64,000 nucleotides of DNA, from assembly GCF_937001465.1 (NCBI RefSeq), contig NC_064565.1:45788089-45852088 (forward strand). The letters are read 5' to 3'. The translations under genes were made by a program, and so were the position numbers. The number at the start of each line of letters is the position of its first letter. Position 1 is the first letter of the stretch. Shown piece after piece: positions 10,621-23,512 of the stretch. The notes under the pieces are model-generated. The model saw nothing but the letters and a program-made list of their open reading frames with translations, did no database searches and was not told the DNA's origin. This stretch comes from Orcinus orca. Its lineage: Eukaryota; Chordata; Mammalia; Artiodactyla; Delphinidae.

Positions 10621-11119
10621 TAGGGCTTAGGGGGAGGTTGGGGCTGGTGATGTATGTTTAGTAACTACCTGAATAAAAAAAACAATTAAAGCCATCTGAA
10701 TGGGATGAAATCCAAGTTTGCTTCTTCTCAGGCTCCTTTGCAGTCTCTCACCTCCTTGACCTCTAAAGGTTGAAATGCCAGCACTCAGTCTTTGTATGTC
10801 TAACCATACGCAGGTGATCTCATTCAAGTCTCAAGGTTTGAATATTGCTTTTTTCTTGGGGAGTCCAGACCACTCCCCTGAACATCAGACTCATATAGTC
10901 AGCTACCTACTCAATACCTCCCCTTTGGATATCAAATAGGTCTTTTGAACCTATCTCCAAAATCAAGGTCTTGATTTTTCCCAAGACCTCCTCCTCTCAC
11001 AATCCTTATCTCAGCAAATAGCAACTTCATTTTTCCAGTTGTTCAGACCAAAAATTTTGAATACTCCTCACTCTTCTTTCTTAAGATAGCATACATAACC
11101 CATCATCAAATTCTATCAC
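10621..11119. other. Unique sequence, no gene seen
   Basis: No domain or repeat recognised. A 66-codon minus frame here has no support. Confidence 0.4.
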
Positions 11120-12115
11120 CTATTCTATAGCCTATTCTGGATATTTCATATAAATTGAAATATATAATATGTGATCTTTTGTGTTCAGTTTCTTTCACAT
11201 AGTATAATGTTTTCAATGTTTATCCATATTGTAGCATGTATCGGTATTGCATTCCATTTTGTGGCATAATATTCCATTGTACTGATACACCACATTCACC
11301 ACATTGTCTTTATCCGTTTACCCATTAATGGACATTTGTGTTACTTCCACGTTTTGGATACTGTAAATAGTGATGCTATGAACATCCATGGGCAAGTTTT
11401 GTTTTCAATTCTTTTGCATATACACCTAGGAATGGAGTTGCTGGATCATATGGTAATTCTGCAGTTTTGAGGGACTGCCAAACTGTTTTCCACAGTGGCT
11501 GCACAATTTTACATTCCCACCAGCAATATACATAAGGGCATCAATTTATTCACATCCTGACCAACACTTATTTTCCGTTGTTGTTGTTGGTGGTGGTGGT
11601 TTTCACCATCCCCAGTGGGTGTGGAATGGCATCTTGCTGTGTTTATTGTGTTTCCCTAAGGACTAATTATGTTGAGCATCTTTTCTCAACATTTGTATAT
11701 CTTCTTTGGAAAAATGTCTACTGAAGTCCTTTGCCCATTTTTTGACTGAGATGTTTGTGCTTCTGTTGTTAAATTGTAAGGGTTTTTTTTTAATATATTT
11801 TGCATTCCAGGACCTTATCAGACATATGATTTATAAGTATTTCTCCCATTCTTTTGATTGTCTTTCTGGTGTCCTTTGATGTGCAAAAAGTTTTAATTTT
11901 CCTGAAATCCAATTTATCTACTTTTCTTTAATCACTTTTGCTTTTGGTGTCATATGTAAGAATCCCATGCTTAATCTAAGGTTCTGAAACTTTAATCCTG
12001 TGATTTCTTCTAACAGTTTTATAGTTTTAATTCTCATATTTTAGTTCTTTGATACATTTGGAGTTAATGCTTGTACATAGTTTCAGGTAGGAGTAATAGA
12101 CTATATTTTGTAATT
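11120..12115 (-). mobile_element. Old LINE-1 ORF2 C-terminal fragment
   Basis: The reverse complement of the L1 ORF2 3' part is readable: 'agcctattctggatatttc', 'aaatagtgatgctatgaac', 'gttttccacagtggctgcac', 'attcttttgattgtctttct' and 'gatacatttggagttaatg'. Heavily mutated. Both ends are lost and there is no target duplication. Same general class as the L1 at 1310-2570. Confidence 0.85.
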
Positions 12116-12139
12116 TATTTATTTACCCTGTTTATTTTC

Positions 12140-12270
12140 TGTGCTTCCCACTAGAATGTAAGCTCCACCAGGACAGGAAAGCATTTTGTTCACTACTCAA
12201 TTGCTAGCCTGGCTAATAGTGACTTGCACATAGTAGAAACATATTATTTGTGAAATTAATAAATTAATTG
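12140..12270 (+). repeat. L2 LINE 3'-end remnant
   Basis: Contains 'actagaatgtaagctccacc', 'aggacaggaaagc' and 'gcacatagtag', the classic L2 3' end, with an A/T-rich tail. Confidence 0.65.
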
Positions 12271-12712
12271 GCCAAAAGTGTTCCAAAGGGCAGGCAGCTA
12301 AAATGATCTTATGTCAATATATTACTATCTAAAAGATTACCTCTGACCATGATGCTATAAGACTAGATATGAAATACAGGAAAAAATCTGTAAAAAATAC
12401 AAATACATGGAGGCTAAACAATACACTACTAAATAACCAAGAGATCACTGAAGAAATCAAAGAGGAAATCAAAACAAACCTATAAACAAATGACGATGAA
12501 AACACGACAACTCTAAACCAAGAGGGGCAGCAAAAGCAGTTCTAAGAGGGAAATTTATAGCAATACAATCCTATCTCAAGAAACAAGAAAAATCTCAAAT
12601 AAACAACTTAACCTTACACCTAAAGCAATTAGAGAAAGAAGAACAAAAAAAACCCCAAAGGTAGCAGAAGGAAGAAAACATAAAGATCCAACCAGAAATA
12701 AATGAAAAAGAA

Positions 12713-13954
12713 ATGAAGGAAACGATAGCAAAGATCAATAAAACTAAAAGCTGGTTCTTTGAGAAGATAAACAAAATTGATAAACCATTAGCCAGACTCA
12801 TCAAGAGAAAAAGGGAGAAGACTCAAATCAACAGAATTAGAGATGAAAAAGGAGAAATAACAACTGGCACTGCAGAAATACAAAAGACCATGAGAGATTA
12901 CTACAAGCAACTATATGCCAGTAAAATGGACAACCTCGAAGAAATGGACAAATTCTTAGAAACGCACAACCTTCTGAGACAGAACCAAGAAGAAATAGAA
13001 AATATAAACAGACCAATCACAAGCACTGAAATTGAAACTGTGATTAAAAATCTTCCAAAAAACAAAAGCCCAGGACCAGACGGCTTCACAGGCGAACTCT
13101 ATCAAACATTTAGAGAAGAGCTAACACCTATCCTTCTCAAGCTCTTCCAAAATATAGCAGAGGAAGGAACACTCCCAAACGCATTCTACGAGGCCACCAA
13201 CACCCTGATACCAAAACCAGACAAAGATGTCACAAAAAAGGAAAACTACAGGCCAATATCACTAATGAACATAGATGCAAAAATCCTCCACAAAATACTA
13301 GCACACAGAATCCAACAGCACATTGAAAGGATCATACACAATGATCAAGTGGGGTTTATACCAGGAATGCAAGGATTCTTCAATATACGCAAATCAAACA
13401 ATGCGAAACACCATATTAACAAATTGAAGGATAAAAACCATGGGGTAATCTCGATAGATGCAGAAAAAGTTTTTGACAAAATTCAACACCCATTTATGAT
13501 AAAAACGCTCCAGAAAGTAGGCAAAGAGGGATCTTACCTCAACATAATAAAGGCCGTATATGACAAATCCACAGCCAACATTGTTCTCAATGTTGAAAAA
13601 CTGAAACCATTTCCTCTAAGGCCAGGAACAACACAAGATTGCCCACTCTCACCACTGTTATTCAACATAGTTTTGCAAGTTTTAGCCACAGCAATCAGAG
13701 AAGAAAAAGAAATAAAAGGAACTGAAATCGGAAAAGAAGTAAAACTGTCACTGTATGAAGATGACATGATACTATACATAGAGAATCCTAAAGATGCTAC
13801 CAGAAAACTAGTAGAGCTAATCAATGAATTTGGTAAAGTAGCAGGATACAAAATTAATGCACATAAATCTCTTGCATTTCTATACACTAATGATGAAAAA
13901 TCTGAAAGAGAAATTAAGGAAACACTCCCATTTACCACTGCAAAAAAAGAATAA
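12713..13954 (+). pseudogene. L1 ORF2 fragment: reverse transcriptase domain, 413 codons open
   Basis: L1 ORF2p is the endonuclease/reverse transcriptase that copies L1 RNA into a nicked target. This open part covers the linker ('LARLIKRKREK', near residue 27) and the RT domain. Visible motifs are 'KNKSPGPDGFTGELYQ' (about 116-131), 'KKENYRPISLMNIDAKIL' (about 175-192), 'DQVGFIPGMQG' (about 213-223), motif A with Asp249 in 'SIDAEKVFDK', and motif C at 348-351. Motif C reads YEDD in place of the L1 (F/Y)ADD, with both catalytic Asp present but Ala changed to Glu. Another L1-conserved block reads 'GTTQDCPLSP', with Asp where Gly is usual. The frame ends at a stop caused by what looks like a one-base loss in an A-rich run near 13940. 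The first ATG here is simply the first Met in frame, not a true start. Upstream sequence continues ORF2 in another frame with stops (12345-12712). Non-functional. Confidence 0.93.
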
Positions 13955-14694
13955 AATACCTAGGAATAAACCTACCTAAGGAGACAAAAGACCTGTATGC
14001 AGAAAACTATAAAGCACTGATGAAAGAAATTAAAGATGATACAAACAGATGGAGAGATATACCATGTTCCTGGATTGGAAGTATCAACATTGTGAAAATG
14101 ACTATACTACCCAAAGCAATCTACAGATTCGATGCAATCCCTATCAAACTACCAAGGCCATTTTCACAGAACTAGAACAAAAAATGTCACAATTTGTAGG
14201 GAAACACAAAAGACCCCCGAATAGTCAAAGCAATCTTGAGAAAGAAAAACAGAGCTGGAGGCATCAGGCTCCCAGACTTCAGGCTATACTATAAAGCTAC
14301 AGTAATCAAAACAGTATGGTACTGGCACAAAAACAGAAATATAGATCAATGGAACAGGATAGAAAGCCCAGAGATAAACCCATGCACATATGGTCACCTT
14401 ATCTTTGATAAAGGAGGCAAGAATATAAAATGGAGAAAAGACAGCCTCTTCAATAAGTGGTGCTGAGAAAATTGGACAGCTACATGTAAAAGAATTAAAT
14501 TAGAACACTCCCTAACACCATACACAAAAATAAACTCAAAATGGATTAAAGACCTAAATGTATGGCTAGACACTACAAAACTCTTAGAGGAAAACATAAG
14601 CAGAACACTCTATGACATAAATCACAGTAAGATCCTTTTTGACCCACCTCCTAGAGAAATGGAAATGAAAACAAAAATAAACAAATGAGACCTA
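13955..14694 (+). pseudogene. L1 ORF2 continuation in shifted frames, with stops
   Basis: After the frameshift near 13940 the L1 thumb/linker sequence continues: 'YLGINLPKETKDLYAENYKAL', 'RDIPCSWIGSINIVKM', 'RAGGIRLPDFRLYYKATVIK' and 'YGHLIFDKGG'. It carries in-frame stops at several places, including TGA at 14464-14466 and 14686-14688 where L1 usually has Trp, and a second frame change near 14170-14240. Part of the same dead ORF2. Confidence 0.9.
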
Positions 14695-15390
14695 ATGAAA
14701 CTTCAAAGCTTTTGCACTTCAAAGGAAACCATAAAGAAGATCAAAAGACAACCCTCAGAATGGGAGAAAATATTTGCAAATGAAGCAACTGACAAAGGAT
14801 TAATCTCCAAAACATACAAGCAACTCATGCAGCTCAATATCAAAAAAACAAACCACCCAATCCAAAAATGGGCAGAAGACATAAATAGACATTTCTCCAA
14901 AGAAGATATACAGATTGCCAACAAACACATGAAAGAATGTTCAACATCATTAATCATTAGAGAAATGCAAATCAAAACTACAATGAAATATCATCTGACA
15001 CCGGTCAGAATGGCCATCATCAAAAACTCTAGAAAAAATAAATGCTGGAGAGGGTGTGGAGAAAAGGGAACCCTCTTGCACTGTTGGTGGGAATGTAAAT
15101 TGACACAGCCACTATGGAGAACAGTATGGAGGTTCCTTAAAAAACTAAAAATAGAACTACCATACGACCCAGCAATCCCACTACTGGGCATATACCCCGA
15201 GAAAACCATAATTCAAAAAGAGTCACGTACCACAATGTTCAATGCAGCTCTATTTACAATAGACAGGACATGGAAGTACCCAAAGTGTCCATCAACAGAT
15301 GAATGGGTAAAGAAGATGTGGCACATATATACAATGGAATATTACTCAGCCATAAAAAGAAACAAAACTGATCTGTTTGTAGTGAGGTAG
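14695..15390 (+). pseudogene. L1 ORF2 C-terminal domain with zinc knuckle, 231 codons open
   Basis: Open C-terminal segment of ORF2p. It contains 'MKLQSFCTSKETIKKIKRQPSEW', 'HFSKEDIQIANKHM' and 'SLIIREMQIKTTMKYHLTPVRM'. The cysteine-rich knuckle has spacing C-x3-C-x7-H-x4-C at residues 117-134 (nt 15043-15096), followed by 'LPYDPAIPLLGIYPEKT' and 'CPSTDEWVKKMWHIYTMEYYSAIKRN'. The knuckle ligands are all present. The ATG is again internal, just downstream of a nonsense TGA. It ends at a TAG at 15388-15390, a little before the usual ORF2 end, while L1-like coding sequence continues to about 15470. Confidence 0.93.
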
Positions 15391-15850
15391 ATGGACCTAG
15401 AGTCTGTCATACAGAGTGAAGTAAGTCAGAAAGAGAAAAACAAATACCATAAGCTAACACATATTTATGGAATCTAAAAAAAAAAATGGTTTTGAAGAAC
15501 GTAGGGACAGGACAGGAATAATGATGCAGACCAAGAGAATGGACTTGAGGACACAGGGAGGGGGAAGGGTAAGTTGGGATGAAGTGAGAGAGTGGCATGT
15601 ACTAATATATACTACCAAATGTAAAACAGATAGCTAGTGGGAAGCAGCCGCATAGTACAGGGAGATCAGCTCAGTGCTTTGTGACCACCTAGAGAGGTGG
15701 GATAGGGAGGGTGGGAGGGAGACACAAGAGGGAGGAGATATGGGGATATATGTATATGTATAGCTGATTCACTTTGTTATAAAGCAGAAACTAACACAAC
15801 ATTGTATAGCAATTATACTCCAATAAAGATGTTAAAAATAAATAAATAAA
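15391..15850 (+). other. L1 3' UTR with A-rich tail
   Basis: Contains the L1 3' UTR run 'ggacttgaggacacaggga', 'acagatagctagtgggaag', 'gggagatcagctcagtgc', 'ctgattcactttgttataaa' and 'gcaattatactccaataaag'. Then comes an (AAAT)-rich tail to about 15860. The same UTR occurs in reverse at 8345-8850 and in the twin-primed copy at 37951-38234. Confidence 0.93.
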
Positions 15851-18800
15851 AATAAAAAATAAATGTTTATCTCTGCTGAAGAAAAGTTCAACAAATTTTA
15901 CCAGTCTTTTAACAACCTACTGTAAACACAATAGCTCATTTGATTTTTGTTCTATAATAAACTAGGTCACTTGACATTTATCATGTTTCTTTTCCTCTCT
16001 AATTTGATAACCTCATACAACATTTGGAGTTTGCTCTTAAGGAGACTTGCATCAAATTACAAACACAAATTACATTTTGATCACCTTGATCACTTGGATC
16101 TCAAAGTCCCCCTAGAGGGATCAACTGGCCAATACCTAAATGAAAAGCTGATGTTCAGAGTCAAAATACAAATATGCAATTTGTGGAATTTCACCCACTG
16201 TAATTTGTTCATTTACCAAGAATGTTTCAGACACTGTGCTAGGTGCTGTTAGTAAAACAAAATTGTAACATAATTCTCAAACTTTTCACCATAGGAAAAT
16301 GAAACACACACAAAATATTAAGCTATACCCTTAATATTAGACAGAATATTAGACAGTGCACAGTGCACTACATAAAAACACTACTATTGGACAAGCAAAC
16401 AAAGTGTCCAAGAGCTGATGGAAAATATTTATTTGTGCCAGCAGTTGCCTGTCAGTCACACTGAGTCTGTTTCCTATGAACATTAAGAGACACTTTCTCT
16501 CTGACCTCTCCTCTCCATGTCCTCCAAAATCTCCTTGCATTTTATTTCTTCTGAGCTCCAACAGGTTTCTGAGTCTCTCTTCACTATGCTTTGGTCCATG
16601 TAGTTCATCCTCCAGCAAAGCTGAGGGAAAGGGAGCAGTCTTCCAGATTCTGGGGAAGGAGATGGAAGGAAAATTGCCCTTCCCAGTTTAGCCTCATGAA
16701 AATAATTTAAAACACCAATCCAGTCCTTTCCTGCTGATTTTCTTCACTGCAAACTCTTGTTAGTATGCTACAAAAATATCTTTCTCTTTTGTCTGCATTC
16801 CCAAACTAAACATAGAACAAGTAAGTAAAATAACTCTATTATCCTAGTTGTGCATGGCTCAGGACCTCAGAAATGGGGTGATATGTGCTTTCTTCCAAAA
16901 AAAGTGAAGACAGAATTAGAAAACTCTATTTTCCATAACAATATCAACCTTTAGTACTACTATTACAACCCTAATAAATGATAAATCAAGCTGAAGTTAT
17001 TTAGCCCAAACCAGGACTGACAATCTCCTAGCTCCAGTGTAGAGAGCCATATTAATTGGTTCCAGTCTGTAATGACCCTGTTTGGCTCTTAATAAGATAC
17101 ATCAGTTGATAAACATTTTAAATATCCCTTGTGGCTAACCTTAGGAACATAATTTTTGGAAGGAAGTTCTCAAAAGAGTTAACAAGAAACAGAAGATAAA
17201 ACCAAAATTTTACCAGAGTGAACCAACTTTTTAAATTATTGCTAGAAATTTAAATTGGGTTTATTGCAGATACCCATAAAAGATTCCGTTTACCCCAACC
17301 TAATTTTCTCTGGAAAACCTCAAAACAAATTGGTTGGCACTAGGTAATGAACCCCCCGTGTCAGTGAAAAACTATCTAGGCCTCTACTTTCTCTACACAG
17401 TGGAGAAATCTAATACATTTGGAAAACAAAATGAACTCCAACTCATAGTAATAAAACTAATCCCTCTTTAATTATCGAAAGCACTATGTATTCAAAATCC
17501 AAATGAATCTTGAAAGTTGATCAATAGAGCAAAAAAAGCTACAACTACACAAATTAACTGAACATCCATTGTTGTCAATCCTCTTTAGAGTTAAGAAAAC
17601 AAAAGCAGCACACAGGATTTAATAAAACTAGATTACCCCTAGCTATAAAGCATCTGATTCTCTTCTGAACTCAAACCCACTTTATTGAAATTTTGTCAGG
17701 TATCTTGCTTCATGTTTAGTCCCACATATGTATATGGAGGTGGGAGGAAAAAAATACTATTTTTATTTATTGTGAGATGGATCCAGGGGAAAAAAGTTAA
17801 TAAAATTCTCCATCTTACCAAATACTAATATTAATTCTATCTCCTCTGGCTCAGAATCATCCATTTCTGGTAATTATGAAGACAATTCAAAGTTCAACTC
17901 CCTTTCAAGGCACCTCTTTTCCTTCCCAAGTTGGCACCTGGGTATGAAGAGAAGCTAGCCACACCTCATGGCATTGAGGAAGGGACCTTGTGATCTACTT
18001 CCCTTTTGGTTTTCAACCCACTAGCCTGTGGGGAACAAGCAGTCTCTGTCCTCACTGGCTTCGGTGCTAAAGTGGCTACAGTTTTAATTTGTCTATTCTA
18101 TTCTCTCCTTAGAGAAAGGAATTGTGATTTCTCCCAGGAAACTTGTCCATCTATCTTTTGTATAGGACACCTCATCTTTTCACATTGGGGTTACAAATCT
18201 CCTGTGGTCTGGCCATGATTCCCATTTAATCCCCTACATTATCATCTTTCTTCTGCTCTCCTCAGCTGGAGACAGGTGGAAATTTTTCAAATCCCTTCCA
18301 TCACACATGGAAAGAAGGAGACTCATGAGAATTAATCCAGGTCCCTCTTTTCCTAAACATCCCATGCAGCCATTTCTGTGCTATGACGAGAGGTAGTCAA
18401 AGAAGCCATATTCAGAATTACAGTTAAGCAATGAACAACTCCAGTGGCACAATTGAGATAGACTATAATTTTACTAGCACCCCCTAAATTTGTGTTGTGC
18501 TCACAGGTACATGGTAGCCCACTGTGACAGTCTTCCTCCCATAGTTCCTAAGAAAAACGAAGGCACAAAATCTCCTAGCTTTTAGCTTCTATCTCAGTTT
18601 ATATTGCTTTCATCTCTCTGTCTTTCTATAACCACCTTCTAGGGCCAAAGCCAAAGACAAGCTTTGAGCCACCTGAGGAATGCCCTTCTTTCTGTGCTTT
18701 TATACCCCCAGAACAACAACAAAAAATTTTCTCTTGAGTAAGAACTTTTCTTACATCATGTCTTATAATCTCCATACATTATACTTTATAATAAGACACT

Positions 18801-19084
18801 AAGATCTCCAAGTTTTGCTCCTGCTATATAAAGGCAAACTTTTGGATCTTTGAAAGCCATTTTCTTTCTCCACAAAGCTTGGTTTTTAATATTCTTGTCT
18901 CTTTAACTTAAAATCACTTTTGAAACTTAAGCCTGAATAATAACTTCTTTATCTTCTCTGAGTAGTCCATGGGCTCTGGGGATGGTGGAATCACAGTGCA
19001 AAAAGATTGATGGGATATAAAAAATTAAATAAGGTAAATATTTTTTAAATAATATGTATTTTTAAAATATCTATTATATTGGAC
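15851..19084. other. Long unique stretch, no gene seen
   Basis: About 3.2 kb without a confident gene or repeat. Scraps near 16195-16260 look like the ancient 'acactgtgctaggtgctg' repeat. 16470-16620 is pyrimidine-rich. Frames of 60-101 codons here (for example 15947-16252 plus and 16349-16618 minus) lack recognisable domains. Very old decayed elements could be hidden here. Confidence 0.4.
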
Positions 19085-19190
19085 TTTAAACTTCTTAAGG
19101 ATATTATCCATGACAAATTCATTTTGGTATTACCTTAATTATATATAGTAGGCCCTCAATTAGTGTTTGAGTGAATTAAAGAAACATGTT
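19085..19190 (+). repeat. L2-like LINE 3'-end remnant
   Basis: Reads 'gactttaaacttcttaaggatattatcc..' then 'atatagtaggccctcaattag', the L2 3'-end order in degraded form. Confidence 0.5.
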
Positions 19191-19569
19191 TTTTCTTAAT
19201 CAAGTCCAGACTCCAATCTTAATAGAAACTGAATATGGAAAGAAATTGCTTCTTAGTCAAACGCTGTGGAGACTTAGTGTGTACACCAATGAGTATTTGG
19301 ATAAGAAACTCTAGAGAGAGAGATTCTATGTGAAATCCAAAAAAAGAAAAGACACCCCAGTACCCAAGACATGCTGATTCCAGAGATAATGAACAACATT
19401 GAACAGAACTTAAAAAATAACTACTTGTTCTTCCTCTGATCTCGCTAGATCTCTAAATAGACTAGGTTTTGCAGGAGAAGGACTGTTCTTCAGACATGGC
19501 TAACAGGGGTTCTCTTTTACTTTCATCAAACATACTAAGCTTCTTTCTGCTTTAGGAAGTTTGCACTAG

Positions 19570-19796
19570 TGTTTGTGTAGCTCATTGCTACTCATCCTAC
19601 AGGTCTTCTCTCAAACGTCACCTCCTCCCATATCTTTCCCTAACCACCTGATTGACACATTATAATTCCTACCCTCCTGCATCCAAACCCCATCCCTCTG
19701 TCACATCAACTATTTTGACTTTTTTTAAACATGTACTAGTTTTTCATGTACTTGTTTGCTGTGCTTCAACCCTCCTCAACTCCTACACACATCATT
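19570..19796 (+). repeat. L2 LINE remnant
   Basis: Contains 'aggtcttctctcaaacgtcacctcctcc', 'ctttccctaaccacc', 'tctgtcacatcaac' and 'tgtacttgtttgctgtg', matching the usual order near the L2 3' end, plus orientation. Confidence 0.65.
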
Positions 19797-19797
19797 T

Positions 19798-19965
19798 GCT
19801 AGCTATGTGCCCTTGCTGATTTAATATCTATGCTAGTCTTTTCATTTTGTAAAATGTGAATAAAAATAGTATTTGTCTCAAAGGGTAGTTTAGAAGATTT
19901 AAATGAGATAATACATGTAATACAATTAGGACAATATCTGGCATACAGTAAATTTAAAAAACAGC
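19798..19965 (+). repeat. MIR SINE remnant
   Basis: Contains 'ctagctatgtgcccttg', 'cattttgtaaaatgtgaata', 'gatttaaatgagataatacatg' and 'ggacaatatctggcatacagtaa', the MIR core and 3' part in order. Confidence 0.75.
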
Positions 19966-21639
19966 TTTTGTTAAATGAAAGAATGAACATATGAGCAAAC
20001 AAAGAATCTTTGAAACAAAGAACCATATATTCCAAAAGATTTAATACATTCTATGTATTAAATATTATAGAAAATGTTTGTATCTTAAGACAATTTATTA
20101 ATAATATCTCACCTTAGAGTCTAATATACACAAAATGATGAAGAAGGCAAATTTTGAAGCTATTTCTTTTTCTGCAATTAAACAGGGTCTTCCTCTGCAT
20201 CTCACAGGGCTTGAGACCCTATCCTTCACCAGTTTCCTCTCCAGCACCCACACCTTTGCTGGCTTCAAATGTTAGTGCCTCTGTTAATGACCGTATATGT
20301 TATCCTCACAGGGCTTTCTAGGAATCATGAGTTAATGATAAGGTGGCTCACTTGGTGGGAATTATGGTACTTGTTTCAAGAGACTCTGTGATAAAGGAAG
20401 TTTCAGTAGGTCCAGAGGGCCTTTTGGCTGCCCCTCAACTACAGCACACAGATGCCTGCTCATAAAGGTCAGTCCAGATTAAACTGCCTGGGAAACGTGA
20501 AAACAATTCACAATAAACTGAAATGTAATGCCTTATCTAAAACTCAACACTAGTGTTATAATATCATCTTAATTCCATATATAAAATGTTCCAAATGCAA
20601 ATAAATATTGACCTGAGATAATTTAGAAAATGATTAAAAAGTGCAATAGGCTACCAGGTTTGGCACAATTGAGAACAACCTGATGACTTGCTAAAAAGAA
20701 ATGCTGAGTATTCATAACAGTAGATCGAGAAGGAATTATGGAAAATCATTTAAAAAACAGATTTATAAGCCCAAGTCTATTCAATCATACCAAGATTACA
20801 GGGATTTAACTGTTTTCCTAAAATCTAGAATTTTGAAATTCTGGTAAAACAGTGCTTAAAATTGTGATGGAAGAATGTCTTCTTTTGTTAGAAACAATAG
20901 AATATAAAGAAAAATTTCTTCTTTCAGTAGTAGGTTCCAAAGGACAAAGCAAATTTGAATAAGACAAAAGTTCTAAACAAAGGTATAAAGTATAAAACAA
21001 AAGATTTTATTCACAAATTATGTTAAATTTAAATTAATTTATTCTAGATGCCAAAATTTTCAGATGCTATCTTTTAAATCTATTAAGTCTTGTTAAGAGT
21101 CTAAATAAAATGTTGCTTAATGTTATTGGTGAGATCTCATACCAGAGTATTATTTTAGCTAATCTACTGAACCTCATCTAGGTGATTGGTTTCCTCCTCT
21201 TCCCATTCTCATTCAATAATGTAATTTTATTCCTGATGTTAAAAATAATGTCCTCTAGGGGCAAGGGAATTCAATGTGGTGTGAGCAATCAGCATACAGA
21301 AGAGTCTCTTCTGTGGGGAAAGTGTGCCACTTCCGCTCATCCCCAGCTTTGACTCTCAGTTGCCTTCAAAACCAAAGTCCAGATTAAATTAAAAATAGGA
21401 AAATCTGCATATGCTGGTTCCTCTCCTAGTCTGACCAATGTCAAAAATAAAGTACTGACCACATTTCTCAACTACAGAATTAAATATATTCCAAAATATT
21501 TTGGTAGATCTGGATCTTTAGTAACGCTCTACAGTTTTTGGTAGAGTAGTTGGATATAGACTTTGAGAAAACTTCAGTTATTTAGTAGATATGCTTTCAT
21601 AGGTTTTCATTCTTTGTAATCCTTTTTCTAATATTTCTA
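19966..21639. other. Unique AT-rich sequence with one strong hairpin
   Basis: No gene. At 20039-20063 there is a perfect hairpin: two 11-base arms (ATTTAATACAT and its complement) around a 3-base loop. The palindrome CCAAAATATTTTGG lies near 21490. Confidence 0.45.
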
Positions 21640-22300
21640 TTTTTTGTCTACACTTCTTGCAATGTCATCTATTGTTCCTGTCACCCCAAGATCCATTCTT
21701 TCTTCTAGAAATATAACTTTATGTTTCCTAGAGAGCCATCTTTTTTTCCACTCAATTCCTGTGATTCAGCTCATACTAATCTTACTCCTGAATCCAAGCA
21801 TTAGACATAGGACCGAAGACAGAGCATCATCTCCCACAGGCAACACAAACTGAATTAGGAAAGGGCATGTGATCCAGACATTACAAATGCATGTTTCATT
21901 TGTCTGGTCAGAATGTTTGGGTCAAAGACAGGCACAGCACCCAAGCAAGTCAAGGAAGCTCCAACTGCAGAGCTTTTGTTAAGAGTATTGGAATGGAGAT
22001 TCTCTTTTCATTGGATTGAGTTTAGTAATAAGGCAGCTTTGAGCTGCTGAGGAACATCTAACCTTTCTATGGGAAGAGCTACTTGAGTAGGAAGCCAACA
22101 CAGAGGAAATCATGGCCAAAAGATAAATAAAGTCTGAATTCTGATGGCATTATTTTGAGCTCCTGTATCTAGCTATGACTGAAGACCTCCTGCCAAATTT
22201 TCAGTTACATTACTTTATATAAACTAATATTTTTTTCTGCAGTCTGTTCCAATTGGGTTTCATATCACCTGGAACTGAAATACTTCTCTCAATATATTTC
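21640..22300 (+). repeat. Ancient LTR-like repeat, family unresolved
   Basis: The order 'gaagccaacacagaggaaatc', 'ataaagtctgaattctgatggc', 'gagctcctgtatctagc', 'gactgaagacctcctgcc' and 'ttgggtttcatatcacctgg' matches a common old mammalian LTR-type repeat I recognise but cannot name with certainty. The boundaries are approximate. Confidence 0.5.
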
Positions 22301-23512
22301 TTCATTACTTTTCCAGAATGTCAGAATCTCTTGTCATGATAGTCAAGCAGATGAAAACAAAGATTACTAAATTATTTCAACAGAATGTAGATCAGAAATT
22401 TTACCTGTTAATCTAGAGATTATTGAGGAAACAAGCACATTAAACTAGGGTCTCATGGCTCCAGAGGAAGGCTATTACATACAAGCTTTCTGGGAAATAT
22501 ATATATTATATTTAATACAACTAAATATATATATTATACTTTAATACAACTAAAGACATTAATACAACTAAATAAGTGGTCATATATGATTAAGCCACAT
22601 GCCTGTTCTTCAACGACAGGCTCTCTGTAAAGCAAACCAAAATAATGCAGCAAGTTTTGAGAATTATAATAATTTCCAGATTTTAAAAATGCATAGTTAA
22701 GTCAACTCAAAATTCAGTTATATTTTCAATTCTCTGTTTATTCATCCATAGAAATATTTGTTGGGTATTAACTCCGGGACAGTCATTTTGCTTCTCACTG
22801 AGTGCACAACATCTACATAGACTAATAAGGACTTATTTTGCCTCTTGACCCTATGGGTTATTTTCGCATTCATTGGTACTTCCTTCACAAGATGGATAAG
22901 ACGGGAAAAAAAAGAGATGAAAATCTTTTCAGTTAAATGTCATCACTTGTAAATGATTTTACTGGTGGCTGAGTGGAAAAGCACTTTTAAATGAATCAAC
23001 AATGTGAAATTTGGAGATTATTTGTCATTTCCATTTTCCTCTAATTTCCTTTTCACCTATTCTAATAAATCATTGATAATTGGCCATATTCCAAGTGGAC
23101 AGATTTGCCAGAAAGCCAAGGTTATAATGTTCATTATAAATATTTCAAAAATTGTCATCTCTCAAATATTTTTGTCTACACAGGACTGGAAAGGGGGCAA
23201 CTTTATAAAACTATCTGCATAATTCAAGTGTTCTAATTGTTGGTGCCCGGTGAGGTTTTTGATGATCATAACAGCATAACAAGTTTAACTTTGGGAAATT
23301 CAATACGATCAAGCAGTTTGAACATTATATTATGAACCATGGTTCCAGGAATCCAAAATTTGAATCTCCATAACTTTGCCCCCAACCATTTGAAAGAGGG
23401 AGTTATTTAGTGCTAATGGTTGCAATCATTATGTTTAAAGGCAAAGGGAAAATACTGTAAACAAAGCAGGAAAATATTTTTGGTGTGTAGCATAAACACA
23501 CAAACAATTATC
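22301..23512. other. Unique AT-rich sequence
   Basis: No gene or confident repeat apart from the tandem block at 22497-22572. Confidence 0.4.
22497..22572. repeat. AT-rich local duplications: three copies of a 14-mer
   Basis: TTAATACAACTAAA occurs at 22512-22525, 22541-22554 and 22559-22572. The first two copies carry an upstream TA-rich tract (unit about 29 bp). Likely replication slippage. Confidence 0.85.

Larger units (their letters stand above)
12325..15850 (+). mobile_element. 5'-truncated LINE-1, about 3.5 kb, plus strand
   Basis: The largest element in the window. It starts inside ORF2 just past the endonuclease (translated 'DHDAIRLDMK..' at 12345). It continues through the linker, reverse transcriptase and C-terminal domain, and ends in an artiodactyl-type 3' UTR (about 15390-15830) with a G-rich tract, an AATAAA-like 'ccaataaag' and an A-rich (AAAT)n tail. 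ORF1, the 5' UTR and the endonuclease are missing. ORF2 is broken by at least two frameshifts and several stops, so it cannot move itself. No clear target duplication could be read. Confidence 0.95.
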
